Assembly: GCA_029204225.1 (NCBI GenBank)
Contig: CM055108.1
Location: 14,199,955-14,263,954, forward strand
DNA length: 64,000 nucleotides
Direction: 5' to 3'
Source: Diphasiastrum complanatum
Lineage: Eukaryota > Streptophyta > Lycopodiopsida > Lycopodiales > Lycopodiaceae
Position numbers and translations under genes: made by a program. The notes under the pieces were generated by a model. That model was not told where the DNA came from, did no database searches, and was given only the letters and a program-made list of their open reading frames with translations. Shown in pieces: positions 1 to 12,200 of this stretch (position 1 is the first letter of the stretch; the number at the start of each line of letters is the position of its first letter).

Positions 1-2860
1 GACGCTCTCATTTAATAGATGCAAATCTCAAGTAAGCGTGTCACTTTTGGTTATTCGTGGGCTTCAAATGCCAACCCGAATGTTTTTTTCCTCACTCATT
101 GAAATTTAGAAGTTTAAAGTTGCATTTGTGGAACGATGTCTTGATTATGCTTTAAAAGGCACTTTAGCATGTTTTCTTCCTCAATCTGAGTAGAATTAAG
201 GAGTCTAAACTGACATTTGTGGAATGATTTGCCTATGCTTCGTGATCATGTCTTCAAAGGCTATTGAGTACCCTCATATTTGCTCCAAATTTAAATTGTC
301 TTTCTTTTTACAAAGGACAATAAGCACTATTATCACGTTGGAAACACATGTGCACTATAGGATGATACAACAATTGATCAAACGAATATGGAGACTATAT
401 AACACAGTCAGCATAACACAAGTACCTCAATTAAGTAATAGCCAAAACATATAAGAGATGTGGGCCATGATCGTAGATCCATCAATGAGACATGCCCCTA
501 ACAAAACTTTTGCTTCTCTTTTGTAACTTTTTTCCAAAATAGACAATCGGAACAAAATTCTTGCTTGTCTTTTAATCAAGATTGTAACTTCTTTCCATTA
601 GAGACAATTAGGAACAATCTTTGAAAAAGTTGGTTGTAACACTTGGATTTTATTTTACCATCTCTAGGTACCATGCTAGTGAGCTTGTGGTACAAAAAGT
701 TGCTACTTAAAAGGAAGTATTAAAATACTTTATAAGTGTTTATTTCCTTGGTGTAAAAGCAAGTTAGAATAGATATAATAAAAATGAACCATTTATTAAA
801 TTATCTCGTGTAGTTGCTATTAGGTTTTACATTAAATCTACATACTTGTTATAGGTTTTATGATGCCCTGTGAGTTCCTTAGATATTCTATCATGATTAA
901 TAAGCATAGTGATTAATAATGGTCCTAGAGGCTAGGGTTTAGAGGTTGCTACTTATAGTATTTGGACATAGATGGAATTCATGAAATGTACTAGTGCTAG
1001 GAGGGCACGTGGGAGGAGCCTACATATGTGCCAATAACCTCTCTATTCAATTTACTCTATTTTATGTTTGTATATTGAGAATACTTCTTGGATGTCTCTC
1101 CTCCTCGTGCTCTTTGTAGTTAGGTTTACTCTTCTACATGCCATGTGATAGTGTGGGATGTCATAGCTAGGAACCTAACAATAGTTACCATTGTGACTTT
1201 CATATCTTGGGGGTGAGTTATATCGATTGTGTGTACATTTATAATTGGTTGGGTCAAATTGTGTTATGAATGTGTTCCTTAGCCTTATTGATATCTAGTT
1301 AATCCTTGGTAGACTTTACTATACAATTATCAACAGATTTTGATTTTGTGTGATTTGGCTAGATCAAAGTATTATTGTCAATGATTGTGATTTTTGAAAA
1401 AGAAAAGACCAACTTGATGAATGAATGATCATTAGCTTAATTTTTATCTTGTCTTAGATAAGATATGATTCTATTAGCTTCATTCCCTATATGACACATG
1501 AATTGAATCCAAAGAAAAAGTTGGGAAAATTAGTATTACGTCATGATAGATGTGTGGAATTAAAGTTTTAACATTTGTAGAGTTGCTTATTTGTTCATAC
1601 CAAACAATTCTCCTATTTTTGTTCTTATGTTTCATGTATTTATTTATACCCTACCAACAAAAAAAAAATGCGCATTGTTGGCAATAGTTCATTATTGTAG
1701 CAACAAATGAAAATGATTTCATTTATGTCTTCAAGCTATTATGTTTTTCATATGCCCTTTTTTTTAAAGAAAAAATTGAAGTCTATTTATATTACATGTG
1801 ACTTTTAAGTTTTATCATGTTTTGTGAAAAAAAAAAAATGCTAAGATACAATGCTAAACCAAATCTATACAGCAGAAATGAGATAGATCATATACAAATC
1901 AAAGACATTCACATGTGCACAACATTTTATCTTGGGAACTTCTTTCACAAAAAAATAAAAAAAAAATCCTTGTTTTGTGCTTGATTAAAAAATTTGGATA
2001 TCCTCATCCTAACTCGTGATGACCATCCTTTACCAAATTTTTTTTTTTAAAAATACTTTTGTTTGAGTAAGTCACCTTGTTTTGTGAATTCTCTTATTAT
2101 GCTTTTTTTAAAAATCTGGATATCCTCATCCTAACTCGTGATGACACTCCTTTTTGGTATTCCAGTGTTTTTTCCCATGGCATGATCTTTAAAGTTTTCG
2201 GTTTTCAACTGGGTGCTTCTCTTTCTAACCGTGATAGATTTATGGATTTTATCACAGTCATTGTCAAAATTCTTCTATGTCAAACTCATTGAGTTTTTTG
2301 CTCATCTCATATTCCTTACACATCATCTACTATAATATTACACATTTCCTGTTTTTCTAGTCTCTCCCACCTTCCTATATGCTCTTGATTGCTAAAGCTT
2401 TCAAAAATTTCTTTGAAAGTATGTCCTTGATCTTCTTGATTGAAATCCTTGGTTTGCTTGATCCTTTCCTCTCCTCTCTCACTCTTCTCTACAGCAAGGG
2501 CATCCACTCCAACTTTCCCTTCTCCCAACCTTGGGAGCATTGGATGGTCTCTATTTTCCTCGTCATTTCTTCCCCTAGTTTAGTCAGCCTCTTCTCCCTC
2601 CTTGACTTCACCTCCTATTGTTGTCTTTCCACAAAAGAGTCATGAAACTGATTGCAAAATCCACAATTTCAATAGATCAAATGATCAACAGAATACACAA
2701 GAAGAAAAAGAGCAAGAGCAATTTGCCACATGAGCTTCATAAATAGTGCAAAGTAAAAACTAAAAGCTAAACATTGATTAGGGCTTTGATATTTAGGTAC
2801 TAGCGCATAGTCTAGTAGTCTAGAGAGGGAGATCATAAAAGAAAAGATTAAGCATTGTAC
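1..2860. other. AT-rich stretch without a recognised gene
   Basis: I see no conserved protein in either strand. All open frames are short and of low complexity. A minus-strand frame at 2316-2540 is rich in charged residues (Glu, Lys, Arg), but I do not recognise it. The stretch contains several poly-A and poly-T runs and one local duplication, listed separately. Confidence 0.5.
1969..2160. repeat. Local tandem duplication (~124-bp spacing)
   Basis: The segment reading 'ggatatcctcatcctaactc' occurs near 1997 and again near 2119. Each copy is followed by 'gtgatga' and then by diverging pyrimidine-rich sequence. The preceding 'cttgttttgtg' is also shared by both copies. This is an imperfect duplication of about 120 bp with no coding potential that I can see. 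Confidence 0.7.
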
Positions 2861-2865
2861 TTTTA

Positions 2866-3465
2866 ACTCTCTCCCTCAAGACTAAACCACTAACATGCAT
2901 GGAACATGCCTCCATGCTAGCATATCAACATCAAGCTTAATTTAAAACTATATCAAGTCAAAGCATCATGATTTAAGTAGAAAGTAAGTGCTTTTTTCAA
3001 AATTTTATCTCTTTCTTAAGCTTTAAATGACAACTTTTACATCAAGTTTAGCTCTAAAGAACTCGAACTTATCTTTGCTTAAGGATTGGGTAGATATATC
3101 AAGTATTTGTATTATTGTGCTACAATGAGTCACATCCACATCCTTTTAGTACAATTTTTCACATATAAAATGATACTTAACTTTAATATGTTTTGTTCTA
3201 TCGTGAAATACTGAATTTTTTGCTAGTTGTATATCGCTTTGCCTATCACTGAAGATGATTGTACTTCACATTTGTCTTATACCAGTTTTACTAAGTAGCT
3301 ATCATAGCCATACTACTTTCTAGGTTGCTAAACTCAATATTTTATATTCAACTTCTATGGTAGAGATACCATATCTTGTTTCTTACTTGATCAAGAGAAA
3401 CAATCGTTACCAATACCACATGGTTCATATTCTATCATCAATGCAGTAGTACTAGTCCAATCAAC
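2866..3465 (-). mobile_element. Decayed Ty1/copia RNase H end with polypurine tract
   Basis: Read on the minus strand, the conserved end of a copia polyprotein can be pieced together across frame breaks. It shows a DW...SSKKQ stretch near 3460-3350, the block 'LAKNSVFHDRTKHIKVKYHF' near 3240-3165, and the terminal block 'CSTIIQILDISTQSLSKDKF' near 3125-3060. A stop codon near 2990 follows. A purine run at 2866-2880 (minus strand 'cttgagggagagag') fits the polypurine tract that precedes a 3' LTR. Several stops and frameshifts make it inactive. Confidence 0.8.
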
Positions 3466-3470
3466 AACAT

Positions 3471-4080
3471 TGTTAAATTTATTCCTTCTCTCCTTAAATC
3501 CCATTATTAATCTAGATTCATTCATGTTGCTACATATTTACTTGGATTGTCGCACAGTCTACAGAAATATACAAGAATCAAAGACATGTATCTACACAAC
3601 AATCAAACTATTAAGGAAAATCAAACTATCAAAGGAGTGCCGAGTGGTGACTATCAACAAGTGCTGCAGTGTTAGATTCGAACAACTATTGATAGAACAT
3701 TTGAACTCTTGTCAGCCTCAACTTTAGAACACTTGAACTCTTGTCACCCTCAACTTTAGCTATGCGACTCCAACTCAAATCGACAAATGGTCGACTATCT
3801 TGATGACATGGTACTACTCTAAATAAAGCTAGTCACCTATACGATCTAGTTACTGCACTGTGCAACTGGTTTAACAATGACAGCAGCCATGATCACCAAC
3901 TATCCAAACAGTGATAGCCATGATCGTTGCCAAGATCCACCTCATGAGGCATAAGCTCAACATCTTTATACATTTGTATATATGTCTATAATGATCAGGC
4001 AATAGGCGTCGATACATGTCAAGCAAGCAAGTATTCGAAATTAGATTATTATTGTAATTAATCAAATCATTGTAGCCATT
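3471..4080 (+). mobile_element. Partial copia LTR related to the LTR at 42659
   Basis: The sequence starts 'tgttaaatttattcc' and then runs parallel to the 3' LTR at 42659-43972. Shared blocks include 'aaatcccat.ttaatctag', 'catattTACTTG.ATTGTCGCACA' and 'aatgacagcagcca.gatc'. It is diverged and shorter, and it appears to be interrupted at 4094 by a gypsy LTR. Inside it, a 30-bp unit ('acttgaactcttgtcaccct') is tandemly duplicated at about 3698-3762. Confidence 0.55.
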
Positions 4081-4093
4081 AAAAAACTAAAAG

Positions 4094-4582
4094 TGTTGGA
4101 GGGTTTGTGGACTTCGAAAAAAACCTGACTCCTAGTTAGATGTTAGATCTACGTGCAGTTAATAAGTGAGAGGGATTTGGCACCCTACGTGTGTAAGTCC
4201 AACTCTATGATCACATAGTTATTTGATTACTACAAGCTAATAAAATAACTTTAGGCCAAATTGCGAGAAAAAAAAATGTCGTAGGGCCTAATAGTCAAGT
4301 TAGTGAATAGAAGTGAGTTCCTCCTAAATTTGAAATTTAAATAAGGAGGGAAGTAGGAATTGGCCGATAGGCTTTGAGGCCAAGTGCCCTAGAATTCACT
4401 ATAAATAGTGATGCTTTGTAGTTCATTTTTATGTTCAATCAAGAAGGTGGAAACTCTACCAATATGCAATTGTATGTCCTTGTTATTTCTTTCATGCTCC
4501 ATCTCTCATGTTTTCTTATGATCTTGTTGTTCTTTGGATTTGCTAATTGTTCAATTGAATCTTGTTATGCTTTTTTTTTTTT

Positions 4583-4661
<79 letters not shown>

Positions 4662-4867
4662 AAGCTTGATCTTGGTGATTAGGGTTAGAGGATCTTAATG
4701 TTAAATATTGAATCATAAGCATGTGATTGAATCTGAAATACGAAATAACTCTCATGGGAACAAACGTAAAGAATAGTCTTTCGTTCTTGATGCTTTGCAA
4801 GTGCTTAGATCTATGGTTGAAGGTGGATAGGAAAGCCCACAACAATTTTGGCATCGTTGCCATGGAA
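4094..4867 (+). mobile_element. Ty3/gypsy LTR followed by tRNA-Asp-type primer site
   Basis: The LTR runs from TGTTGGAGGG (4094) to CCCACAACA (4844), so its ends form the usual inverted repeat. A TATA box (CTATAAATAG) lies near 4399. The next bases, 'attttggcatcgttgccatg' (4845-4864), closely match the primer-binding site that many plant Ty3/gypsy elements of the Tat/Athila group use with tRNA-Asp. Only about 200 bp of internal sequence can be followed after it. It carries reiterated 'gtcgatgtcggat'-like units, so this is probably a truncated or solo LTR. Confidence 0.65.
4582..4659 (+). repeat. Compound (TG)n(AG)n microsatellite in LTR
   Basis: About 13 TG units are followed without interruption by about 26 AG units, inside the gypsy LTR. 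The same order is seen at 17992-18087. Confidence 0.97.
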
Positions 4868-5164
4868 TTATGCCAATTTTTTGAGCCGAATAGTCGATGT
4901 CGGATTGGCCGAATAGTTGAACGGTGAATGGTGGTCGAACAATCGGACGGTGGACGAGCAATCAGATGGTGGTCGGATGGTAGCCGAACAATCGATGTCG
5001 GATGATTTCACAGAACATTGTCATCGATTCCTTTGTGTTTCTACAGACTATTAGAAAACGAGTGTATTTTTGCAGACTGTGCAACTGTACAGGTATATAC
5101 ATACAACTAATGAATGAATCTAGATTAGCAACGAGATAAGGAATGGAGAGGTTAGAAATCCAAC

Positions 5165-5195
5165 ATATGAAACTATCACATGTTATTAGAGCTTT
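5165..5195 (+). promoter_or_regulatory. Possible copia primer-binding site
   Basis: The string 'aactatcaca' is followed by 'tgttattagagctttg', a diverged form of the initiator-Met site TGGTATCAGAGC that follows copia 5' LTRs. The region upstream (5020-5100) has the 'cagactg' motifs seen in the LTR at 42659. This may be the far end of an LTR split by the 4094 insertion. The evidence is weak. Confidence 0.3.
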
Positions 5196-5451
5196 GTTTT
5201 GTTATCTTCCAAATTTATTCAAGTTTTTGTGCAAGGTTAAAGAAAAGCTCAAGATTGGAAGGCTAGAAAGACAGTTTTTTTTACAACAAGAAAGGGATGC
5301 CCTCCAAGCTTTTGGGTTAATGTCCCAATGCCTCAAAAGAGCCCCTTGAGGTGTCTTTCCTCCAATGTCCCTAAGATTCTTCCAAAGTAGACAATCAAAT
5401 GGCCTCAAGAGATCACTACCCAACCATAGCTAGATCCATGCATAAGCAAGC

Positions 5452-6450
5452 TGTTAAGGCCTATGTTTGCACATTATTCCACTAATTGATATAAAATTTT
5501 CAATTTTTCAATTTTTGTACATGTAAATATGCGATAGTGCCTAAATCCATATAAAGGCCTATTTGCATCTTAGAAATTCAGAGCATTAAATGACTCGCAA
5601 CATTTTAGAACGATGTATGGTTGTTCCCAACCGATACCCTAACGATTGGTGAGCGACACCTAAGCCTTGTGTGCGTCTCTATAAAAGAGCGACTCCTGCT
5701 TGTATTCACGTAGAGATTTTAGCTATCAATAAAGAAAAGAGAGCCAGTTTCTTGAGATTCATTTTCTCTGTCTATACAACATTTCTTCGTATCAATTGAT
5801 CAAATACACTCTAATTCTGTTGTATTGTTGTTGATACGTGCCTATCTATGGCACACTCTCCATCTTGTACTGAATTTCACTTGCTAACATGGATTTACAT
5901 GCGACGTCTATGGAGATACAATTCTAACCGATTGTGTGGAAGGAATCGGTCGAAGTTGATAAGCATACGCATAACCAAAACTTCTTTTATTTCTGAATGA
6001 GTTATGTGCTCAGATAAGGAACATAATTGTTGTTCTACTTTGTTGCTTTCTAGTGATAAGAACTAATTTCTTGTAGAGAAATCAATTGCCTATCTTTTGT
6101 TCTGTGGAATTTATTCGTTTGTCTCTAATAGATAGTTGCTTAGTGTTCATTCTGTTGCCTGGAAGATAAAATACCCTTCTACAATTTCAGGCCTTGACCA
6201 AATCGTTTCATGTTGGTGTTTCTGAATGCCAATCTACTCAATATCTTTGGATAACCAGACATGTCATTGTAGTATCTGTTTCTAGATATTATACTCTTCA
6301 CACATTCCATTACTCTTTGTATACTTATCAATCCAAAAGAGCAAATTTGTCTCTTTCTTGGGGAATGATAAATCTTTTATATTACACATTTTACAAATTT
6401 TGTTGAATTCTATAACGAGTAGGCCACATAACTTGGCGTCGTTGCCATGG
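5452..6450 (+). mobile_element. Second Ty3/gypsy LTR with TATA box and tRNA-Asp-type primer site
   Basis: A TATA box (TCTATAAAAG) at about 5678 and an AATAAA signal near 5730 suggest LTR promoter and terminator functions. The segment ends at 'ggccaca', followed by 'taacttggcgtcgttgccat' (about 6428-6447), another tRNA-Asp-type primer site. The left edge, TGTTAAGGCC at 5452, is my best guess. Gypsy gag-like sequence follows, so this is probably the 5' LTR of the element at 6451-8410. Confidence 0.5.
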
Positions 6451-8410
6451 AGATGAATTTGTCTTTGTAATTTTTTAAGTGTAGTAAGTCTATGAATCTT
6501 GTTCATCTAATGCATGCCAAAAGATCAGCCGCAAATAACTATTGAACAGAAATGTTTAGAACTTGCATAGCGATTAGAAGCTTATAGAAAAACACGCGAT
6601 CTGTATTTTCAAAATTTGCAAAATTCACCAATAAAAACCATATTAAGTCTTGAAGTATTAAATAATCTTTACAACACCTTGTTCGATTATTCTCCTTCTT
6701 ACCAATCATCTAATTGGTTTTAATCTTCATCCATTGTTTATCCAGTTTTCTGGATTTTTCCGTGTTTTTATACAGTTTGCAGAATTACAAGTGTTTTTAC
6801 ATAGTCTGCAGATATAAACGGAGTTTACAATAGTGTCGCCTTTTTCGCCTGTTAGGAATCCCATTGAAAAAAGCAGTGTTGCTTTTCGTATTTTTCACCT
6901 GACAGAAATCTTGTGTGAAATCACAGTGTCACATTTTTCGCTTTTTCCAAAGAGCCTCAAATGTTAAGGAAATGACTCTGGAAAAGTGTGGGGCAACCCT
7001 AAATGAGATTTAAGGGCACCTTCGCCTTTTTCGCAATTTTTGCGCAAAAAGAAGGACACTCTAAAACTAATTGTCCCAATCTGTAGACTGTATAGAGAGG
7101 AAGAACTATTCCTCTGTCTAGTCACTAACCACAAGGAGGTAGCATATACTACTGTTCCTCCTAACCAAGAGAATTTAACATCAAAACCATACACTAGTCA
7201 ACAATATACTATTCTGCGTAGAGGAGGGGTGCGAGACTCCACTCCACCATCCAGAATAAGGGGCTTGTGTTATAATTGTGGAGCACCTGATCATTCTTCG
7301 GCTGATTGTCCCGAACCCAGGAGGTCTATAGGATATGTACCGCTTTGTGCTAACTGCAAGAGTGAAGGACATGTAACTGCAGAATGTCCTCAGCCACAAC
7401 AACCGAGGACTAATAAACCATGGTTTAATGTAAATTCACCTAGGGAAGATGAGCCTCGGCCATCTAAGTCTAATCATGGAGAATAGAAGTAGAATCAGAA
7501 ATACTAGAAGACCAAGACTAGAATTGGCTCGATTTGGAATCAGATGTAAATAAAGTTACAACTAGAAGTAGGAAAGATATATTGACTCTTTGACATAAGA
7601 AGAAAATTAAGAAGGTAAAAAATGCAAATTCTGCGAAAAGTGCGAAAAACATAAAAATCTGTAACAAACAAGACGCAAACTCCTAAATAACGACGAAGGG
7701 CAACTTGAAATTTAGATAGTAATTAATGGTTGCATTTTAGATAATGTACCCACAGATTCTGGATCAAATGTAAATATTATGACCCAAGAAACTTCGACTT
7801 AGGCATTCACCATCAGGTTGCACCTACTCTTAGACATCTTAGGTTAGCATACGCAACCCGAAGAACTCCAATAGGGGAGTTGTCTCAGGTCACGGTGTAT
7901 ATCAGTGGCCATAATTTTTTTATGGACTTTATCATATTAAAGACCACTAGGGAGTCATCCTATAAAGTGTTATTAGGAAGACCTTGGCTATACCAAGCTG
8001 ATGTAATAACCCACTAGAAGAAGAAGGAAATCGCCTTCAGAGACCAAATGGCTACATCATAAGGAAAGCTTCATAGAAGGATCACTGTATTATGGGAAAA
8101 AGATAAATATGAAGGCGAAATGCCAACATCATCCTCAAGTTACACTTCAAAGGACAAAGTAGTCCATTCCGCAAGGACTGAGAAAGGGAATGACTTTAGG
8201 AAAGTATCAACACCTGCATATAGTAATAGAGTTGAGTACGTAGATAGAGGAGACTGTGGAGTTTCCAAAACAGGTGCAACCATAGGTGGTTTTGTTATAT
8301 AAAAGATATTAATAGATTCAGGATCAAGTATAAACTTTCATAAAAAAATGGCTAAAGAGTTAGATCAAATCCAGCCCACTGTTCATCATGGAATACATTT
8401 AGCTGATGCA
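6451..8410 (+). mobile_element. Ty3/gypsy-like gag-protease region, decayed
   Basis: After the primer site at about 6430 there is a gag-like region, broken by an unrelated LTR fragment at 6680-7035. A frame at 7040-7486 carries two retroviral zinc knuckles of the form CX2CX4HX4C: CYNCGAPDHSSADC and CANCKSEGHVTAEC. Across several frameshifts this leads to a retropepsin-like segment: a DSGSN motif near 7760, then LLGRPWL near 7970-7990. A second protease-like motif, LIDSGSSINF, lies near 8310-8340. The sequence stops abruptly at about 8410, where a minus-strand copia pol begins. No reverse transcriptase is left. Confidence 0.7.
6680..7035 (+). mobile_element. 5' fragment of the LTR family seen at 28030
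   Basis: The sequence begins TGTTCGATTATTCTCCTTCTTA and follows the first ~300 bp of the 28030 LTR: '...catccattgtttatccag', 'cccgtgtttttatac', 'cagtgtcgc', 'aaagtgtgggg'. Similarity ends near 7035, inside what appears to be the gag of a gypsy element. It therefore looks like an insertion that later lost its distal part. Confidence 0.7.
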
Positions 8411-9870
8411 TCTTGCCGCACAAGCTAGCAAAGCTTTGCCAATAGAAACATTTTATTTCTTCAGCTCCCTCTCAAAGTATGATAGCTTGACGACTCCAAG
8501 ACTGCTCCTCTATTTCTCAAATAGACCTTTGTCTAGGGATTTTGTGAAATTGTCAGCAACCATTTCTTTCGTTCCAATGAAGGTGGTCTGTAGCATCTTC
8601 TTCCCAATTAGATCCCTTATCAAGTGGTACTTGATCGCAATGTGTTTTGTCCTTGAGTGAAACATAGGGTCTTTTGTTAGATGTATTGCAAATGTGTTGT
8701 CCATCTGCAAAACTAGAGGTTCATTCCTCATTTCACCCAATTCGCCAAGGAATTGTTTGAGCCAAATTATTTCGTTGGCCATCTTTGCTGCTTCAACGTA
8801 CTCTGCTTCGCAGGATGACTGAGCTACAATGGTCTGCTTCTTGTTGACCCAAAGAATTGCTACACCTGACGTGATGGTGCATCCTCCTGAGACACTTTTG
8901 CAGTCGTCCTTGAGGGATGCCCAACTAGCATCACTGTAGGAAAGCATCTGAAACCCTGCATCACGACAATAACACAAACCAAAATCTTTTGTTAATTGAG
9001 GATATTGCAAAATTTGTTTTGCAATCTTCCAATGTGTTGAGCCTAGATTTGTGCAGAATTGGCTCATCCTGAACACTGCATAAGCAATGTCAGGACGCGT
9101 GTTATCTGCAAGGTACGTCAATGATCCTATCAGTTTTCTGTATGGTGTGAGCTACATCAATTCTCTCTCTTCTGCAGTCCTCGAACAATTTTTGTACGTC
9201 AGTACTATTCCTGCAAGCATTGGAGTATTCGCTCCTTTGCAAATCAGCATCCCGAAATCTTCTAGGATTTTCTGGGTGTATCTGGACTGATGAAGGTACA
9301 ACTTACCTCCCTCATAGTCCCTGTCAATCTGTAAGCCAAGGTAACAACCGGCTTCTCCCAGATCTACAATCTCGAAATGTTTCGAGATGTCATTCTTCAC
9401 TTCAGCAATCAACTTCTCACTCTTGCGGAGTATCAGAGTGTCATCCACATACACAGCCACAATGATGATCTTCCCATTTGTAATTCTCACATAGACATTG
9501 GAATCAGCCATAAGTGGCTTGAATTTTAAGGATTTCACTGCTTGATCTTTCTTTTTGTACCATTTTAGGGCTTGATCTTTCTTTTTGTACCATTGTCAAG
9601 CTGACTGCTTTAGACCATAGATACTCCTATGCATTCTGCATGCATAATTAGGAAGTGAATTCAAGACATATCCTTGGGGTTGATCCATGTAGACCTCTTC
9701 GTCTAGCTCACCATGCAAGAAGGCTATCTTCTCGTCCACAATGTGGATCCTGAGGTCATAAGCAGTTGCATTTGCAAATAGTAAATGTAGGGACAAATGT
9801 TTCACGATAGGAGAGAAGGTCTCAAAATAGTCAATACCATATCAAGCCAAATAGTAGTCAAAAGGCTAGT
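8411..9870 (-). mobile_element. Ty1/copia pol fragment (RT and RNase H), minus strand
   Basis: Minus-strand frames give the copia reverse transcriptase (IYGLKQSA near 9600, VAVYVDDTLIL near 9435, DLGEAGCYLGLQ near 9350). RNase H follows, with SYSDASWASLKDD near 8930, SSCEAEY near 8805, FHSRTKHIAIKYHLIRDL near 8630 and MVADNFTKSLDKG near 8530. The frame ends near 8452. Stops and frameshifts (near 9600, 9545 and 9150) make it inactive. It is very similar to the pol at 57868-60474, so both belong to one family, here called family D. Integrase and gag are absent. Confidence 0.9.
9541..9600 (-). repeat. 30-bp in-frame tandem duplication in copia RT
   Basis: Two adjacent 30-bp units share 'cttgatctttctttttgtac' and the next few bases. 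On the minus strand this doubles the decapeptide WYKKKDQALK just after the IYGLKQSA block. The related element at 57868 has a single copy. Confidence 0.9.
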
Positions 9871-10235
9871 AAATGTTTCCATGCGCACATTGAAACTTAA
9901 CCTCATTCTTTTTAGACAAGAATGAGACTGACAAAGACATGCACATGCAAGCTTATGAAAATGTTTTATTCATTTCAAATGATGGACTAGACTAAGCAAA
10001 GTTAGGAAAGAGGATAAGTTGGTCAACAAATAGGGAATCAAATGGCCAAATATTGAAAACTTCTCCAACATGTATGCTAGTGTGGTTACTCCATTTTCTA
10101 GATTAATCCATGCTAGTTATAGTTAAAAAAAAGTTGCACTCAATCTTTCTAAATCTTTCATGCAAAAGGTTTTGAAAAGATAGATCATAGGTGTCAAAGG
10201 AGCAAACACAATTTTTTCTCCTTGCACCAAACAAA

Positions 10236-10373
<138 letters not shown>

Positions 10374-11764
10374 AAAATACTACTACGTGTGGATCCACAA
10401 TGTTCCAAAGCTATCAAAAGGCAACTCCTGTATTAGAGGATAAGAATCTTCTAGTTACACTGATGGGTCAGTGATTTTCTTAATTGGGTATAGGTACACT
10501 AGTTCCGTTGATATTTTGGATAATAGAGAGCTGTAGAATGAACTTCAACCCTAAGAACAAAGATCATTAACACGTAAGCCAAAAATGCTAAAGTGTTGGA
10601 TTCCCCCCAATTGAGATAAGACAACCATGTGAATAGTAATGAAATCGATGGTGTGTTTGATGTTTTGACTTAAAAGAATACACCTATACCATCTTTGTTC
10701 TTAATGTATGTGAGTATCTAGATTGTCTCTAATTGAATGTTGACCGTTGAAGCCCTTTTCTCTTCTTGTAAATAGATTGATATTGAAATAGTTTGAACAA
10801 GCTTTGAAGATACTTGCAGTGTTGAATACTATAAATGTAGCTTGATCATGGTGCGGGAGATTGAGGGACATTGTATGGGTGCATGGAAAAGTGATGAAAC
10901 AAGTTAGAAACGTTGCATGCATAACAACAAAGTTGGAGAAGGAGAGAATCCAAGAAGCGTTGATATTGAGATGGGCAATGACCAATGCATGAGAGAAAGC
11001 ACATCAATAAAAAGCTTTTGTGATAGTGTTGGATGGAGAGATAAAGGAAAACAACTACAAAACAAGAAAGTGACATAATAACAAGAATGTTAATGCCATT
11101 TCCAACATCCAGGGGCTCCCATTTTGATCGTCATCACCAATTTTCTCTCTAGGACTGTTATGTCCATAAGCGTGTGTTGTTGTTCTTAGCTTGACCTAAA
11201 GTGTAAGGTGATCCTTAACCAAAAATAGGTCTCAGCCCTTGGTTGGTTGAGGCTTTGTCTCATGTGCAAGTGGTTGTGCATGACGTCTATATTTGGATAC
11301 TGTAGCTATACATGGAAGGGGAGACTCCTGAATGGAGAATCCACATGTCAGAAGGAGGCTAGGGTTTTTAAGCGTATATCTGTACCCTCAACCCGTCAAT
11401 TTCGAGATATTGTGAGTATGGTGGATTGCTCAAGAGTTATATGCTCTAGGTACTGTAATATCTTGCATGGATATTGGCTGGAGGGAGTCCAGTCGTTTTT
11501 TAGACTGCTGATTGGGCAGAATGTGCCACAACCCGAATTCTTGTGTGTTGTTTCTATTCCCAAGGATCTTGTGTACTTGTTTCTACTCCAAGGATTGTGT
11601 GTGGGCCTAATAAGGACTTTTTTTTAGCTTCAAATATTTCCACTGCAATAAGTCTAGTCCTAGTATCTAATTAGCACATCTTATTCATCCTATTGCCATC
11701 TTATTACTATATTTAGTTAGTATTCCATTCGTTGGATGACATTTTTATGCCATTTTTAGAGTCA

Positions 11765-11846
11765 AGGGTGTTGGCTGTTATCTTGACATCCAAAGTTTCT
11801 TTGGTCTCAAATTCGAGCCTCCCCTTGGAAACCGGGAAGCATTTTT
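11765..11846 (+). mobile_element. Short tRNA-derived SINE, degenerate copy
   Basis: It matches the SINE at 18256 through 'catccaaagtttctttggtc', then 'attcgagcctccccttgg' and 'aaaccgggaagc'. The B box (ATTCGAGCC) is nearly intact; the A box is eroded (TTGGCTGTTATCTTG). Short direct repeats, 'catttttag' and 'catttttaa', flank it and may be an old target duplication. Confidence 0.7.
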
Positions 11847-12087
11847 AACATTGCCATAGGATGATTGTTAGTATTAAGGACCTCTTTGTAAATACATGTA
11901 CATTGTGTATTGTATGGTCTCTATGCCTCTAGTTTACATATCATGCATTAAAGGTTTGTTTGCAGCTTGGATACTTTGCATATTGTCCTATGTTTTAGGC
12001 AAGTTAGATGAGTTGTTATTACGCCTTTGAAGGTGTAGGCTCGAGTCTGGTTGCAAGTTTAGAGGCTTGAGGATGAAAAAGACACAC

Positions 12088-12200
12088 ACATTCAATGCTA
12101 GGTGCCCATCCAATGATCTAGCTTAAGTGAAAGTGTGTCCCAGACACTCTCTCACTTAAGCTAGATCGTTGGGTTTCACCGACATTTAATGCTTGTGCAT
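12088..12200. repeat. Foldback (MITE-like) inverted repeat
   Basis: Arms 12110-12139 and 12143-12172 are near-perfect inverted copies around 'caatgatctagcttaagtg' with a 3-nt loop. Weaker pairing extends outward through 'attcaatgc' and 'gacatttaatgc'. No coding capacity. It could be a short foldback transposon or a small-RNA hairpin. Confidence 0.75.

Noticed and set aside
6428-8410. Endogenous plant pararetrovirus (caulimovirid)
   Set aside because: Two CCHC knuckles and a protease could fit, but an LTR with TATA box and a tRNA-Asp-type primer site precede them and no movement protein or viral RT is seen; a Ty3/gypsy element is simpler.
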